A DNA stretch of 41,795 nucleotides. Source: a bacterium (GTDB lineage: Bacteria > UBP15 > UBA6099 > JAJRTR01). This document shows positions 1 through 5,878 of this stretch, piece by piece; the first letter of the stretch is position 1, and each line of letters starts with the position of its first letter. The DNA lies in the NCBI GenBank assembly GCA_024278215.1, contig JAJRTR010000201.1, forward strand, positions 1-41,795, given 5' to 3'. The notes below the pieces were generated by a model. The model was not told the DNA's origin. It was given only the letters and a program-made list of their open reading frames with translations, and made no database searches. Made by a program: the position numbers and the translations under genes.

Positions 1-173
1 CGCTGCGGCAACTTCTCGTTCGCCTCTACCATCTCCTTCAACTTCTTCTCAAACGGTCCCAACTTCGACCTGTACGGCTTTTTGCGCCTGTACTTGTTGT
101 CTGACACCCTGTCCTCCCTCAGCACCCTCCTCACCGTATTTCTGCTCACCGACAAACGTCGAGTTATCTCCAT
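1..173 (-). pseudogene. IS21-type transposase (IstA-like), N-terminal piece, runs off the window
   Basis: Reading leftwards from an ATG at 173, the frame encodes a helix-turn-helix segment (EITRRLSVSRNTVRRVLRE) followed by a basic stretch (KPYRSKLGPFEKKLKEM) and remains open to the window edge. This is the layout of the N-terminus of IS21-family IstA transposases: an HTH followed by the start of the linker to the DDE core. The ATG comes directly after an in-frame TAG. The residues one would expect just before it (LLKFFERHVGV) are encoded in a neighbouring frame that opens at 243, so the gene may be frameshifted around 175. The catalytic core and an IstB partner would lie outside the window. 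The HTH pattern is clear; the family assignment rests on only about 57 residues. Confidence 0.55.
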
Positions 174-294
174 CTACGCCCACGTGCCGTTCGAAGAACT
201 TCAACAGGCGATGGAAACGCTGTAACATCAAACACGTCAGCAATGAAGGAGGCCGTTCGCGGTCTTTTTCTCGTTCAGGCTTCAGAAGACGTTC

Positions 295-337
295 TTGACG
301 TATAAACCGACTGGTGATACAATGTTAGTACATTGTA
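295..337 (+). promoter_or_regulatory. Promoter and palindromic operator of the AbrB-like/Doc module
   Basis: A sigma-70-like promoter is visible: TTGACG at 295-300, a 17-bp spacer and TACAAT at 318-323. A perfect inverted repeat, TACAATGT-TAGT-ACATTGTA (318-337), overlaps the -10 box and ends 13 bp before the antitoxin ATG. An operator placed there would let a bound antitoxin or antitoxin-toxin complex block RNA polymerase, the usual autoregulation of such modules. The promoter and palindrome are seen directly; the binding protein is inferred. Confidence 0.7.
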
Positions 338-350
338 GGAATGGGGTGAT

Positions 351-584
351 ATGCACGTGGTCAAGACACTGACAAAACATGGTAACAGTCTAGCGCTGGT
401 TATAGACAAGGCAATCCTGGAACTTCTAAAGATTGATGCCGGTACGCCGCTTGAAATTTCAACGGACGGACAAACGCTGTTGATTTCGCCCGTTCGTGAT
501 AAAAAACGCCGAGAGAAATTCAATAAGGCGCTTGATTCCACGAACAAAAAGTATGGCCGCGCTTTGAAACGACTTGCGGAGTAA
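351..584 (+). CDS. AbrB/SpoVT-type (MazE-like) antitoxin
   Basis: This 77-residue protein has the swapped-hairpin AbrB pattern. The N-terminal segment TLTKHGNSLALVIDKAILELL is followed by a beta-rich stretch ending in LLISPV, then a charged C-terminal tail (KKRREKFNKAL) of the kind that wraps the partner toxin. It should bind its own promoter as a dimer, and the palindrome at 318-337 is the likely site. The start is supported by a purine-rich GGGGTG just before the ATG. It sits immediately upstream of a Doc toxin, with 4 bp between its stop and the preferred Doc GTG. Doc is classically paired with Phd; an AbrB-type partner is a known alternative arrangement. Family call is good; the pairing is inferred from spacing. 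Confidence 0.8.
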   Translation: MHVVKTLTKHGNSLALVIDKAILELLKIDAGTPLEISTDGQTLLISPVRDKKRREKFNKALDSTNKKYGRALKRLAE

Positions 585-588
585 ACCA

Positions 589-975
589 GTGGAACCCATT
601 TTTCTCAACACTATTGAAATTCTTGAAATCCACGATGACCAGATAACGAGATACGGAGGCAGTCCAGGAATCCGCGACGCGGCTCTGCTGGAATCCGCCA
701 TGGCCATGCCTTCATCATGTTTCGACGGCGAGTATCTTCACAATGACATATTCGAGATGGCCGCCGCTTATCTTTTTCACATCACACAGAATCATCCTTT
801 CGTGGATGGCAACAAGAGAGTAGGAGCGGTTGCAGCGCTTATTTTTCTATCACTCAACGATATCGAGATCGATGCTGGTGAGAACTCCTTTGAACAGGTA
901 GTCATGGCTGTTGCCGATGGTCGCTGGAAAAAGTCAGACATCGCAGCTTTTCTGCGAGATAATGCCCATTCATGA
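589..975 (+). CDS. doc: Doc-type (Fic/DOC family) toxin
   Basis: The product carries the Doc motif HPFVDGNKRVG and the N-terminal signature LEIHDDQITRYGGSPGIRD typical of death-on-curing proteins. Doc enzymes phosphorylate and inactivate elongation factor Tu, stopping translation until neutralised by the antitoxin. The frame is open from a TTG at 574, which would overlap the antitoxin by 11 bp. The GTG at 589 is preferred: GGAG lies 7 nt upstream, and the protein then begins where Doc proteins usually begin, giving 128 residues, close to the family length. The motif His, Asp, Asn, Lys and Arg are all present, so the toxin looks intact. Translation is probably coupled to the upstream antitoxin. 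Confidence 0.88.
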   Translation: MEPIFLNTIEILEIHDDQITRYGGSPGIRDAALLESAMAMPSSCFDGEYLHNDIFEMAAAYLFHITQNHPFVDGNKRVGAVAALIFLSLNDIEIDAGENSFEQVVMAVADGRWKKSDIAAFLRDNAHS

Positions 976-1047
976 ATACCCATAAAAAACCCGGAAACCC
1001 ATCGCGAGAAAAAGGGGACGCCCGGTTCACTGTCGCGGGGGGTACTT

Positions 1048-1164
1048 AGCTTTGAAATTGCGGATATTTTTCACCGACGCCGGAGGAATGCTCCGGATGA
1101 TCGATGAAAATGCGACAGGCGCGAAGCTGGACGCGACCGTGTGCGAACGGTGTGGCTGGCGATG
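1048..1164 (+). pseudogene. Possible IS91-type transposase zinc-binding-domain remnant
   Basis: One frame reads SFEIADIF, and after a shift a second reads MIDENATGAKLDATVCERCGW before a stop. IS91-family transposases start with a segment of the form EIADIFR..., followed by an IExCRTxxLGGH-like stretch and a Cys-rich zinc site, and the two pieces fall in the right order and spacing. The match is short, frameshifted and truncated, so this can only be an old relic. It could also be chance similarity. Confidence 0.3.
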
Positions 1165-1359
1165 ATTCAATTTTCAAGGGGCACTGTCCGCCGAGCCCTG
1201 TGGGGTACCGGCGAACGGAAGATATCTATTCCGTCGCATATCTGTGCATTAGACGACTGTCTGAAAAAACCGCTCTTGGTTTCATCGGAATATTTCAGCA
1301 GTCGATCTCATCAAATACGACTGTTGTTTCGTCTTTGTGTTATTTTTCGTTCTTGCTAC

Positions 1360-1388
1360 TTGAAAAGGTTCAACACTTATGATACACT
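1360..1388 (+). promoter_or_regulatory. Promoter of the RHH/RelE-ParE module
   Basis: TTGAAA (1360-1365), a 17-bp spacer and TACACT (1383-1388) form a sigma-70-like promoter. Transcription would start near 1395, only about 14 nt before the antitoxin ATG. I do not see a strong operator palindrome here, unlike the promoter at 295. Confidence 0.55.
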
Positions 1389-1408
1389 ATGTTCAAGAGG
1401 TGATTACG

Positions 1409-1639
1409 ATGCCGACGAAGAATCCGAGAGTAATGGTTGTTCTTGAACCGAAGCTTCACAAGTGGTTGAAGAAGTCAGCAAAAAACGAAGGCGTTTCCGT
1501 ATCAGGCATGATTCGAGACATTGTGAGAGATACGTACATGGCATCTGAAGATGTGCACTGGGTGAGAGAAGGTGAATCCCGCCTGGAAACATTCAATCCC
1601 CAAAAAGCTGTTTCCCACGAAGATGCCTGGAAAGAATGA
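1409..1639 (+). CDS. Ribbon-helix-helix antitoxin of a RelE/ParE-type module
   Basis: The 76-residue product has an N-terminal ribbon-helix-helix pattern: a short strand (NPRVMVVLEP) followed by two helices (KLHKWLKKSAKNEG, then VSGMIRDIVRD). The acidic C-terminal tail would bind the toxin. The ATG at 1409 is chosen over an upstream in-frame ATG at 1379 because AGAGGTG lies 6 nt before it and because 1379 falls between the -35 and -10 boxes of the promoter. The toxin gene begins 3 bp after its stop codon, so the pair is almost certainly co-translated. It likely acts both as repressor of the pair and as neutraliser of the toxin. Confidence 0.75.
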   Translation: MPTKNPRVMVVLEPKLHKWLKKSAKNEGVSVSGMIRDIVRDTYMASEDVHWVREGESRLETFNPQKAVSHEDAWKE

Positions 1640-1642
1640 CCT

Positions 1643-1900
1643 ATGTCTTTTAGAGTTATTTATCATTCCGATGTCGTAGATTCTGATATTCCCGGTCTTC
1701 CGAAAACTATGCGAGAGCGCCTAAAGAAAGCTATTGAAAACCGACTCGCAACTGAACCCGCTTCTTACGGAAAACCCCTGAGGCACAATCTCCAGTCATT
1801 ATGGTCTTTGAGAGTAGGCAACTACAGAATCATTTACAGAATCCAGGATGACGAAGTTCTTGTTTTAAAGATTGGCCACAGACGTGATGTTTATAAATAG
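1643..1900 (+). CDS. RelE/ParE-superfamily toxin
   Basis: This 85-residue protein has the RelE/ParE fold signature: a helix rich in Lys/Arg (RERLKKAIENRL), then KPLRHNLQSLWSLRVGNYRIIYRI, ending in VLVLKIGHRRDVYK. The LRVGNYRIIY core and the terminal GHRRDVY motif are typical of the RelE branch, whose members cleave mRNA at the ribosome. ParE-like gyrase inhibition cannot be excluded from sequence alone. It is complete, of normal family length, and directly follows its antitoxin. Confidence 0.85.
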   Translation: MSFRVIYHSDVVDSDIPGLPKTMRERLKKAIENRLATEPASYGKPLRHNLQSLWSLRVGNYRIIYRIQDDEVLVLKIGHRRDVYK

Positions 1901-1915
1901 AACGAAGCCCCAGTA

Positions 1916-2859
1916 TTAACTTTTCGATTTTTCCACCTGTTTCTCCTTATCTTCCTCATTCACACGTTTTAGAATCGACGCCGCCCATTCAGCGGGAGTA
2001 GTTTTGATATTTACGGTTTCACCCTCACGGGCATTCTTTGTCGCTTTCAGATCGCTCAGATGCAGCCGGACCATCCGGTCGTAAGCCTCGGTAGCTTTTA
2101 CGTCGCCGTTCTTTGCCGCTCTCCTGAAAAGGATCAGGTTTGTCGCCACCAGTTCCACGGCGTAGAAGTCCGACGATTTATTCATCTTGAAATCTTCGTG
2201 CATCTGCTTGACCACACCCAGAAAATTCTTGCGTTCCTCAACATCCAGTATCTCAAACGCCAGGAACCCGTGTTTCAAAGTATCCGGCAGTTCCACGCCG
2301 AGTTCATTTGCCGCTTTATTTATCCTGTTCTTGTATTTACGCAGTACGTTGGAATGCCACCCGCTTTTTGTTTTTATAGGAGGATCTCCGGGTTTTCTTT
2401 TCTTGTGGGCGCCATGGGCGTAGCATACGTTAAATCCGATGACCGCAGGATTTGAACATCGCTTGCCGGTGGCCTTTGATGTCGCCGTACATTGGTTTTT
2501 AATTCTTTACCAACATCGAAATCAAAAGCCAGATCAACAAAGCAGGCTTTCGGGATATCCGCCTCGAGTGCGGAGAGTTCCCGTTCTCTTTCCTTAATAA
2601 CATTTTCTGTAGGAGAGGGATTCATCCGCAGGAACCGTTTATGATGGTTCTCCGCAGCCTGGAACCGTTCTCTCGCCGTGGCGTATTCTTCAGGGTAATA
2701 ATTCAGCGTGGTATAAATGTTGTAATTATCGAAGACGGACGAATACTTTTCCGCGTAGCCGGGCAGATCTTCCAGCACAACCCAGGAATGACTGTAGTCC
2801 TTGTCGATTTTCCACTGCGGATATATCGCGTGGTGCGCAAAGCCATTAAGAGTCTTCAG
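1916..2859 (-). pseudogene. Frameshifted gene with a phage terminase-small-subunit-like zinc module
   Basis: The 3' part (from about 2506 down to 1916) encodes NQCTATSKATGKRCSNPAV, a Cys pair, a CYAHGAH segment and a Lys/Pro-rich linker, then a helical region. The CxA...TGKxCxNPAV...CxxHGG pattern is typical of phage terminase small subunits and related phage proteins. No start codon lies upstream of this module in its own frame, because a TAA at 2507-2509 closes it. The upstream frame (2859 to about 2500) is open and encodes a different region with FVDLAFDFDV. One extra A in the AAAAA run at 2496-2500 would join the two into a single protein of about 310 residues. The N-terminal half is unrecognised; its DFD could suggest a primase-like fold, but weakly. 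It is either a decayed prophage gene or an assembly indel. Confidence 0.5.
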
Positions 2860-2943
2860 TTAACTGGGACTGTAGGTTACTGCAATTTACTTATCAATCA
2901 AACAGCAACCCGGATTCACACCAGCCACCAAATCATTTATTTG

Positions 2944-3119
2944 AGCCAATTGCAAAATTATGTTCCTATCGAGGTCGAGCGAAATTGTTCAGAGCAAGGC
3001 GGAGGTGTAAAATCCTCGCAGGCGTACTTGTAAAGTACGTCGAGGACGATTTTGCACCGACAACGCAGCTATGGACAATAGCAGCCGACCGCAGCAGAAT
3101 CAGAATTTTACAATTGGCT
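2944..3119 (-). repeat. Family-1 inverted-repeat element (176 bp), copy 1
   Basis: The element begins AGCCAATTGC and ends ACAATTGGCT, giving terminal inverted repeats that continue as GCAAAATTATG and CAGAATTTTAC. The whole unit is one imperfect palindrome centred near 3033 (CGTACTT-GTA-AAGTACG), so its RNA could fold into a single long hairpin. A copy in opposite orientation lies at 26741-26916, also exactly 176 bp, with about 14 mismatches by eye. No coding capacity is visible. It has the shape of a MITE, but could be another class of palindromic repeat. Its right end overlaps the 3' end of asd. The strand given is the direction in which asd reads into it. Confidence 0.85.
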
Positions 3120-4233
3120 TATTTATGTGTTCAATTACAATATTAAGAATCCGCCTGATGGGTTCTGCCGCACCCCACAGCAACTGGTCGCCGACAGTAA
3201 ATGCCGTGATGAAACACGGTCCGACATTAAGTTTTCGTATGCGCCCCACCGGCACATCGAGCCTGCCTGTCACCGCCGCCGGCGACAGCGCTGCTGTCGA
3301 ATCTTCCCTCGTGTTCGGGATAACCTTCACCCAGTCATTGGCACCTGCGATAATATCCGTGATCTCATCGACCGGAGTATCTCTCGTAAGTTTTATTGTC
3401 AACGCCTGACTGTGGCAGCGCATCGCGCCGATACGTACACAAATACCATCAACAGGAATCGGATTCTCTGATTGAAGAATCTTATTTGTCTCCGCGAACC
3501 CCTTCCATTCTTCCTTGCTCTGACCGTTTTCAAGAGGTACGTCGATCCATGGGATCAGGCTTCCGGCAAGCGCCGTGCCGAAATTGGCAGTCGGGTACGA
3601 ATCGCTGCGAAGCAACGCCGCAATCGTTCGGTCGAGGTCCAGAATGTTGCTGTTTTCATCGGCAATAAACTCGGTGCCCGCCGCGCCCACAGCCGCCATC
3701 TGCGCAACAAGCTCACGCATGTTCTTCGCGCCGGCACCCGACGCCGCCTGGTACGTCATAGAAGTCAGCCACTCGATCAGTCCCTCTTTGAACAAACCGC
3801 CTATCGCCATCAACATCAGGCTTACCGTGCAATTCGCTCCAATAAAATTCTTCACGCCCGCCGCGAGCGAATCGTCGATCACATCGCGGTTCACCGGGTC
3901 CAGCACAATCACACAATTGTCCTTCATACGCAACGCAGACGCCGCATCTATCCAGTATCCGTCCCAGCCGCTCCCGCGAAGTTTCGGGAAAATCTCATTC
4001 GTATAGGTGCCGCCCTGGCAAGTAACAATAATATCCTGCGCGGCGAGACTCTCGATGTCTCTCGCATTCTCGACCGGCGGCGCATCGAGTTCCACGGCGG
4101 GTGCCGGCTGCCCCATCTGCGATGTCGAATAAAATCGCGGCTCGAAGCCCTTGAAGTCATTCTCAGCCGACATTCTCTCCATCAGCACAGAACCGACCAT
4201 ACCGCGCCAACCGACAAATCCTATCTTCAGCAT
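3100..4233 (-). CDS. asd: Aspartate-semialdehyde dehydrogenase
   Basis: Asd reduces aspartyl phosphate to aspartate semialdehyde, the branch point to lysine, diaminopimelate, threonine and methionine. The N-terminus VGWRGMVGSVL is the NADP-binding loop of the proteobacterial-type enzyme (E. coli Asd class). The nucleophilic Cys lies in IGANCTVSLML at residue 135, the same position as in E. coli. The substrate-binding and His region RIGAMRCHSQALTIKL is present. Length is 377 residues against about 367 for E. coli. A good ribosome binding site (AAAGG) precedes the ATG. The last six residues (KPIVKF) and the stop are encoded by the end of the 176-bp element, so the natural C-terminus seems to have been replaced by the insertion. 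It is transcribed alone. Confidence 0.95.
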   Translation of the reverse strand: MLKIGFVGWRGMVGSVLMERMSAENDFKGFEPRFYSTSQMGQPAPAVELDAPPVENARDIESLAAQDIIVTCQGGTYTNEIFPKLRGSGWDGYWIDAASALRMKDNCVIVLDPVNRDVIDDSLAAGVKNFIGANCTVSLMLMAIGGLFKEGLIEWLTSMTYQAASGAGAKNMRELVAQMAAVGAAGTEFIADENSNILDLDRTIAALLRSDSYPTANFGTALAGSLIPWIDVPLENGQSKEEWKGFAETNKILQSENPIPVDGICVRIGAMRCHSQALTIKLTRDTPVDEITDIIAGANDWVKVIPNTREDSTAALSPAAVTGRLDVPVGRIRKLNVGPCFITAFTVGDQLLWGAAEPIRRILNIVIEHINKPIVKF

Positions 4234-4295
4234 CTTATTTACCTTTCTTTAAAAAACGTATCCGTTCACAGTCAACTGTTCGCAATGGAACATCT

Positions 4296-4383
4296 AAAAT
4301 TCCTGGAATGCAACGACTGTGTCGTTGCAACTGTGAAGAAATCGCATTTCGCAAAAACTGATGTTTTTGCATTCCAGAATTTT
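4296..4383. repeat. 88-bp inverted-repeat unit containing two hairpins
   Basis: The outer arms AAAATTCCTGGAATGCAA (4296-4313) and TTGCATTCCAGAATTTT (4367-4383) are inverted repeats differing by one base gap. Inside are a perfect 7-bp hairpin, CAACGAC-TGT-GTCGTTG (4311-4327), and a hairpin with GCAAAAA and TTTTTGC arms (4351-4370). The right 33 bp (4351-4383) recur at 39396-39428 with about five mismatches. Confidence 0.6.
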
Positions 4384-4415
4384 CTGATAGTGCCGTTAAT
4401 CTCAAAATTCGTGGG

Positions 4416-4445
4416 TTGTCATTCTGAGCGAAGCGAAGAAATTCC
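4416..4445 (+). repeat. Dispersed CATTCTGAGCGAAGCGAAGAA-type repeat, copy 1
   Basis: The unit reads TTGTCATTCTGAGCGAAGCG and continues AAGAAATTCC. Short intergenic repeats of this form (GTCATTCTGAGCGAAGCGAAGAATC) are familiar from many environmental bacterial genomes. A second, diverged copy lies on the other strand at 21958-21987. Confidence 0.65.
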
Positions 4446-4593
4446 AGGTGTTTAACGAATTATTTCCAATGCCCTCCCGTGAACAGTTGCAAAAAAACTT
4501 TCCTCTTATTTCGCCCTTCGATTCAGCATCGTTACCCATGAAATATTCAACCGATGCGCATAGATAATAACCATGATCCCCGCTGTTTTCAAA

Positions 4594-5706
4594 TCAACTG
4601 TAATCTTTCTTCAAATGGTCCGGGAGCAAGTCCTCGATTTTTAATTTCAATTGTGAAAAGTCTTTGTCTTTAAGCGCGGATATTGCGATGACGTTGTTCT
4701 TCGATCTTTTCAGACGGGCAAGCCTCCCGAGCGACTTCAGGGCATCTGTTTTGTTTAATATCATAAGTGACGGAATGTCCGACGCGCCCAGCGAATTGAT
4801 GATTTTTTCCACTTCGCCGATCTGAACTTCGCAATCCGGATTGCTTACATCGACAACATGCGCCAGCAGATGCGCGTCGGTTATGCCCTCGAGTGTCGAT
4901 TTGAACGCTTCCACGATTTTTACAGGCAGGTCTTTGATGAATCCTACCGTGTCCATTATCAGCACATTGCCGACACCGCTGATGAAAACGCGGCGGGTGA
5001 GCGGATCGAGTGTTGCAAACAATTTATCTTCTACGAATGTAGACTCATTGCTCAGAGAGTTGAAGAGGGTCGACTTTCCGGCGTTCGTATAACCAACGAG
5101 TGCGACTATGGGAATCGCTGCTTTTTTTCTTCGCTGTTTCTGAACCTGTCTGTTCTTTTCGACCATGGCCAGTTTTTTTTTCAGCACGGATATGCGTTGC
5201 CTGATCCTGCGGCGGTCCACCTCGAGTTTGGTTTCGCCCGGCCCTCGTGTCCCGATGCCGCCGCCCAGCCTCGATAGTTCCACCCCGCGGCCTGTAATCC
5301 TTGGCAAAAGGTACTCGAGTTGTGCAAGCTCGACCTGTATCTTACCTTCGCTGCTCTGCGCGCGCATCGCGAAGATGTCGAGAATAAGTTGCGTCCTGTC
5401 GATAACTCTCGCGTCGATCTCCCGCTCGAGATTTCTGAATTGCAACGGGGTCAGTTCGTTGTTGAATATCACGAGTTCGGCACCGCTGTCCGAGACCGCC
5501 CCGGCGATCTCGCCGACTTTTCCCGAGCCGATGTAATATTTCGGCACCGGCGGCATGTCGGGCTGCGTGATGACGTCGACAACATCCGCGCCGGCAGTCC
5601 CGGCAAGGCGTTCGAGCTCGACATAAGGGTCTTCAACGGTACTCGCACTGCCGGCACTTCGCCTGAATCCTGTCAGAATAGCTTTCGTTTTTATGTTCTT
5701 GTGCAA
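4594..5706 (-). CDS. hflX: Ribosome-associated GTPase HflX
   Basis: HflX is a GTPase that binds the large ribosomal subunit and can split stalled or stressed ribosomes. The N-terminal HflX domain is followed by the family signature GGIGTRGPGETKLE (about residues 148-162), a basic helical segment, and the G domain: G1 GYTNAGKST at 205-213, G3 DTVGFI, G4 NKTD and G5 SAL. All nucleotide-binding motifs are intact, and 370 residues is normal for a compact HflX. The start is a TTG with GAGG about 11 nt upstream. It is transcribed divergently from the membrane-protein gene at 5879 and does not form an operon with asd, being separated from it by a repeat-filled gap. Confidence 0.95.
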   Translation of the reverse strand: MHKNIKTKAILTGFRRSAGSASTVEDPYVELERLAGTAGADVVDVITQPDMPPVPKYYIGSGKVGEIAGAVSDSGAELVIFNNELTPLQFRNLEREIDARVIDRTQLILDIFAMRAQSSEGKIQVELAQLEYLLPRITGRGVELSRLGGGIGTRGPGETKLEVDRRRIRQRISVLKKKLAMVEKNRQVQKQRRKKAAIPIVALVGYTNAGKSTLFNSLSNESTFVEDKLFATLDPLTRRVFISGVGNVLIMDTVGFIKDLPVKIVEAFKSTLEGITDAHLLAHVVDVSNPDCEVQIGEVEKIINSLGASDIPSLMILNKTDALKSLGRLARLKRSKNNVIAISALKDKDFSQLKLKIEDLLPDHLKKDYS

Positions 5707-5878
5707 TCTCGTATAATCCTCGATAACGGATGTAAATATATTTACTGTCGCCGCAATTTCAAAACAAACGACTGCTACGAATTCTATATTGTATACGTCA
5801 AAACAACAATGGAGGCGTGAGTGTCGTATTGCCCGAATATTGATATATCGCGTTGCTGATAATAAGATTATTCTATAT

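Larger units (their letters stand above)
976..1408. other. Non-coding stretch between two toxin-antitoxin modules
   Basis: No intact gene is visible here. The first part (about 1008-1047) carries a G-rich sequence (AAAAAGGGGACG) of the sort found next to decayed insertion sequences. It is followed by the IS91-like remnant and then by the promoter of the RHH/RelE pair. Two overlapping plus-strand frames in the stretch have no family signature and no ribosome binding site. Confidence 0.5.
4234..4593. other. Repeat-rich non-coding stretch between asd and hflX
   Basis: No gene is seen. The stretch holds the inverted-repeat unit at 4296-4383 and the CATTCTGAGCGAAGCG-type repeat at 4416-4445. An outer inverted repeat, CAACTGTTC (4273-4281) and GAACAGTTG (4481-4489), encloses both. 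No convincing Rho-independent terminator for hflX was found. Confidence 0.6.

Noticed and set aside
2944-3119. Considered as a CRISPR repeat or a structured RNA gene
   Set aside because: There is a single unit at each locus, no spacer array and no cas genes; the terminal inverted repeats fit a transposable or palindromic element better.
3472-4455. A 327-codon plus-strand open frame antisense to asd
   Set aside because: Arg/His-rich translation without domain signature; asd on the minus strand explains the coding signal.
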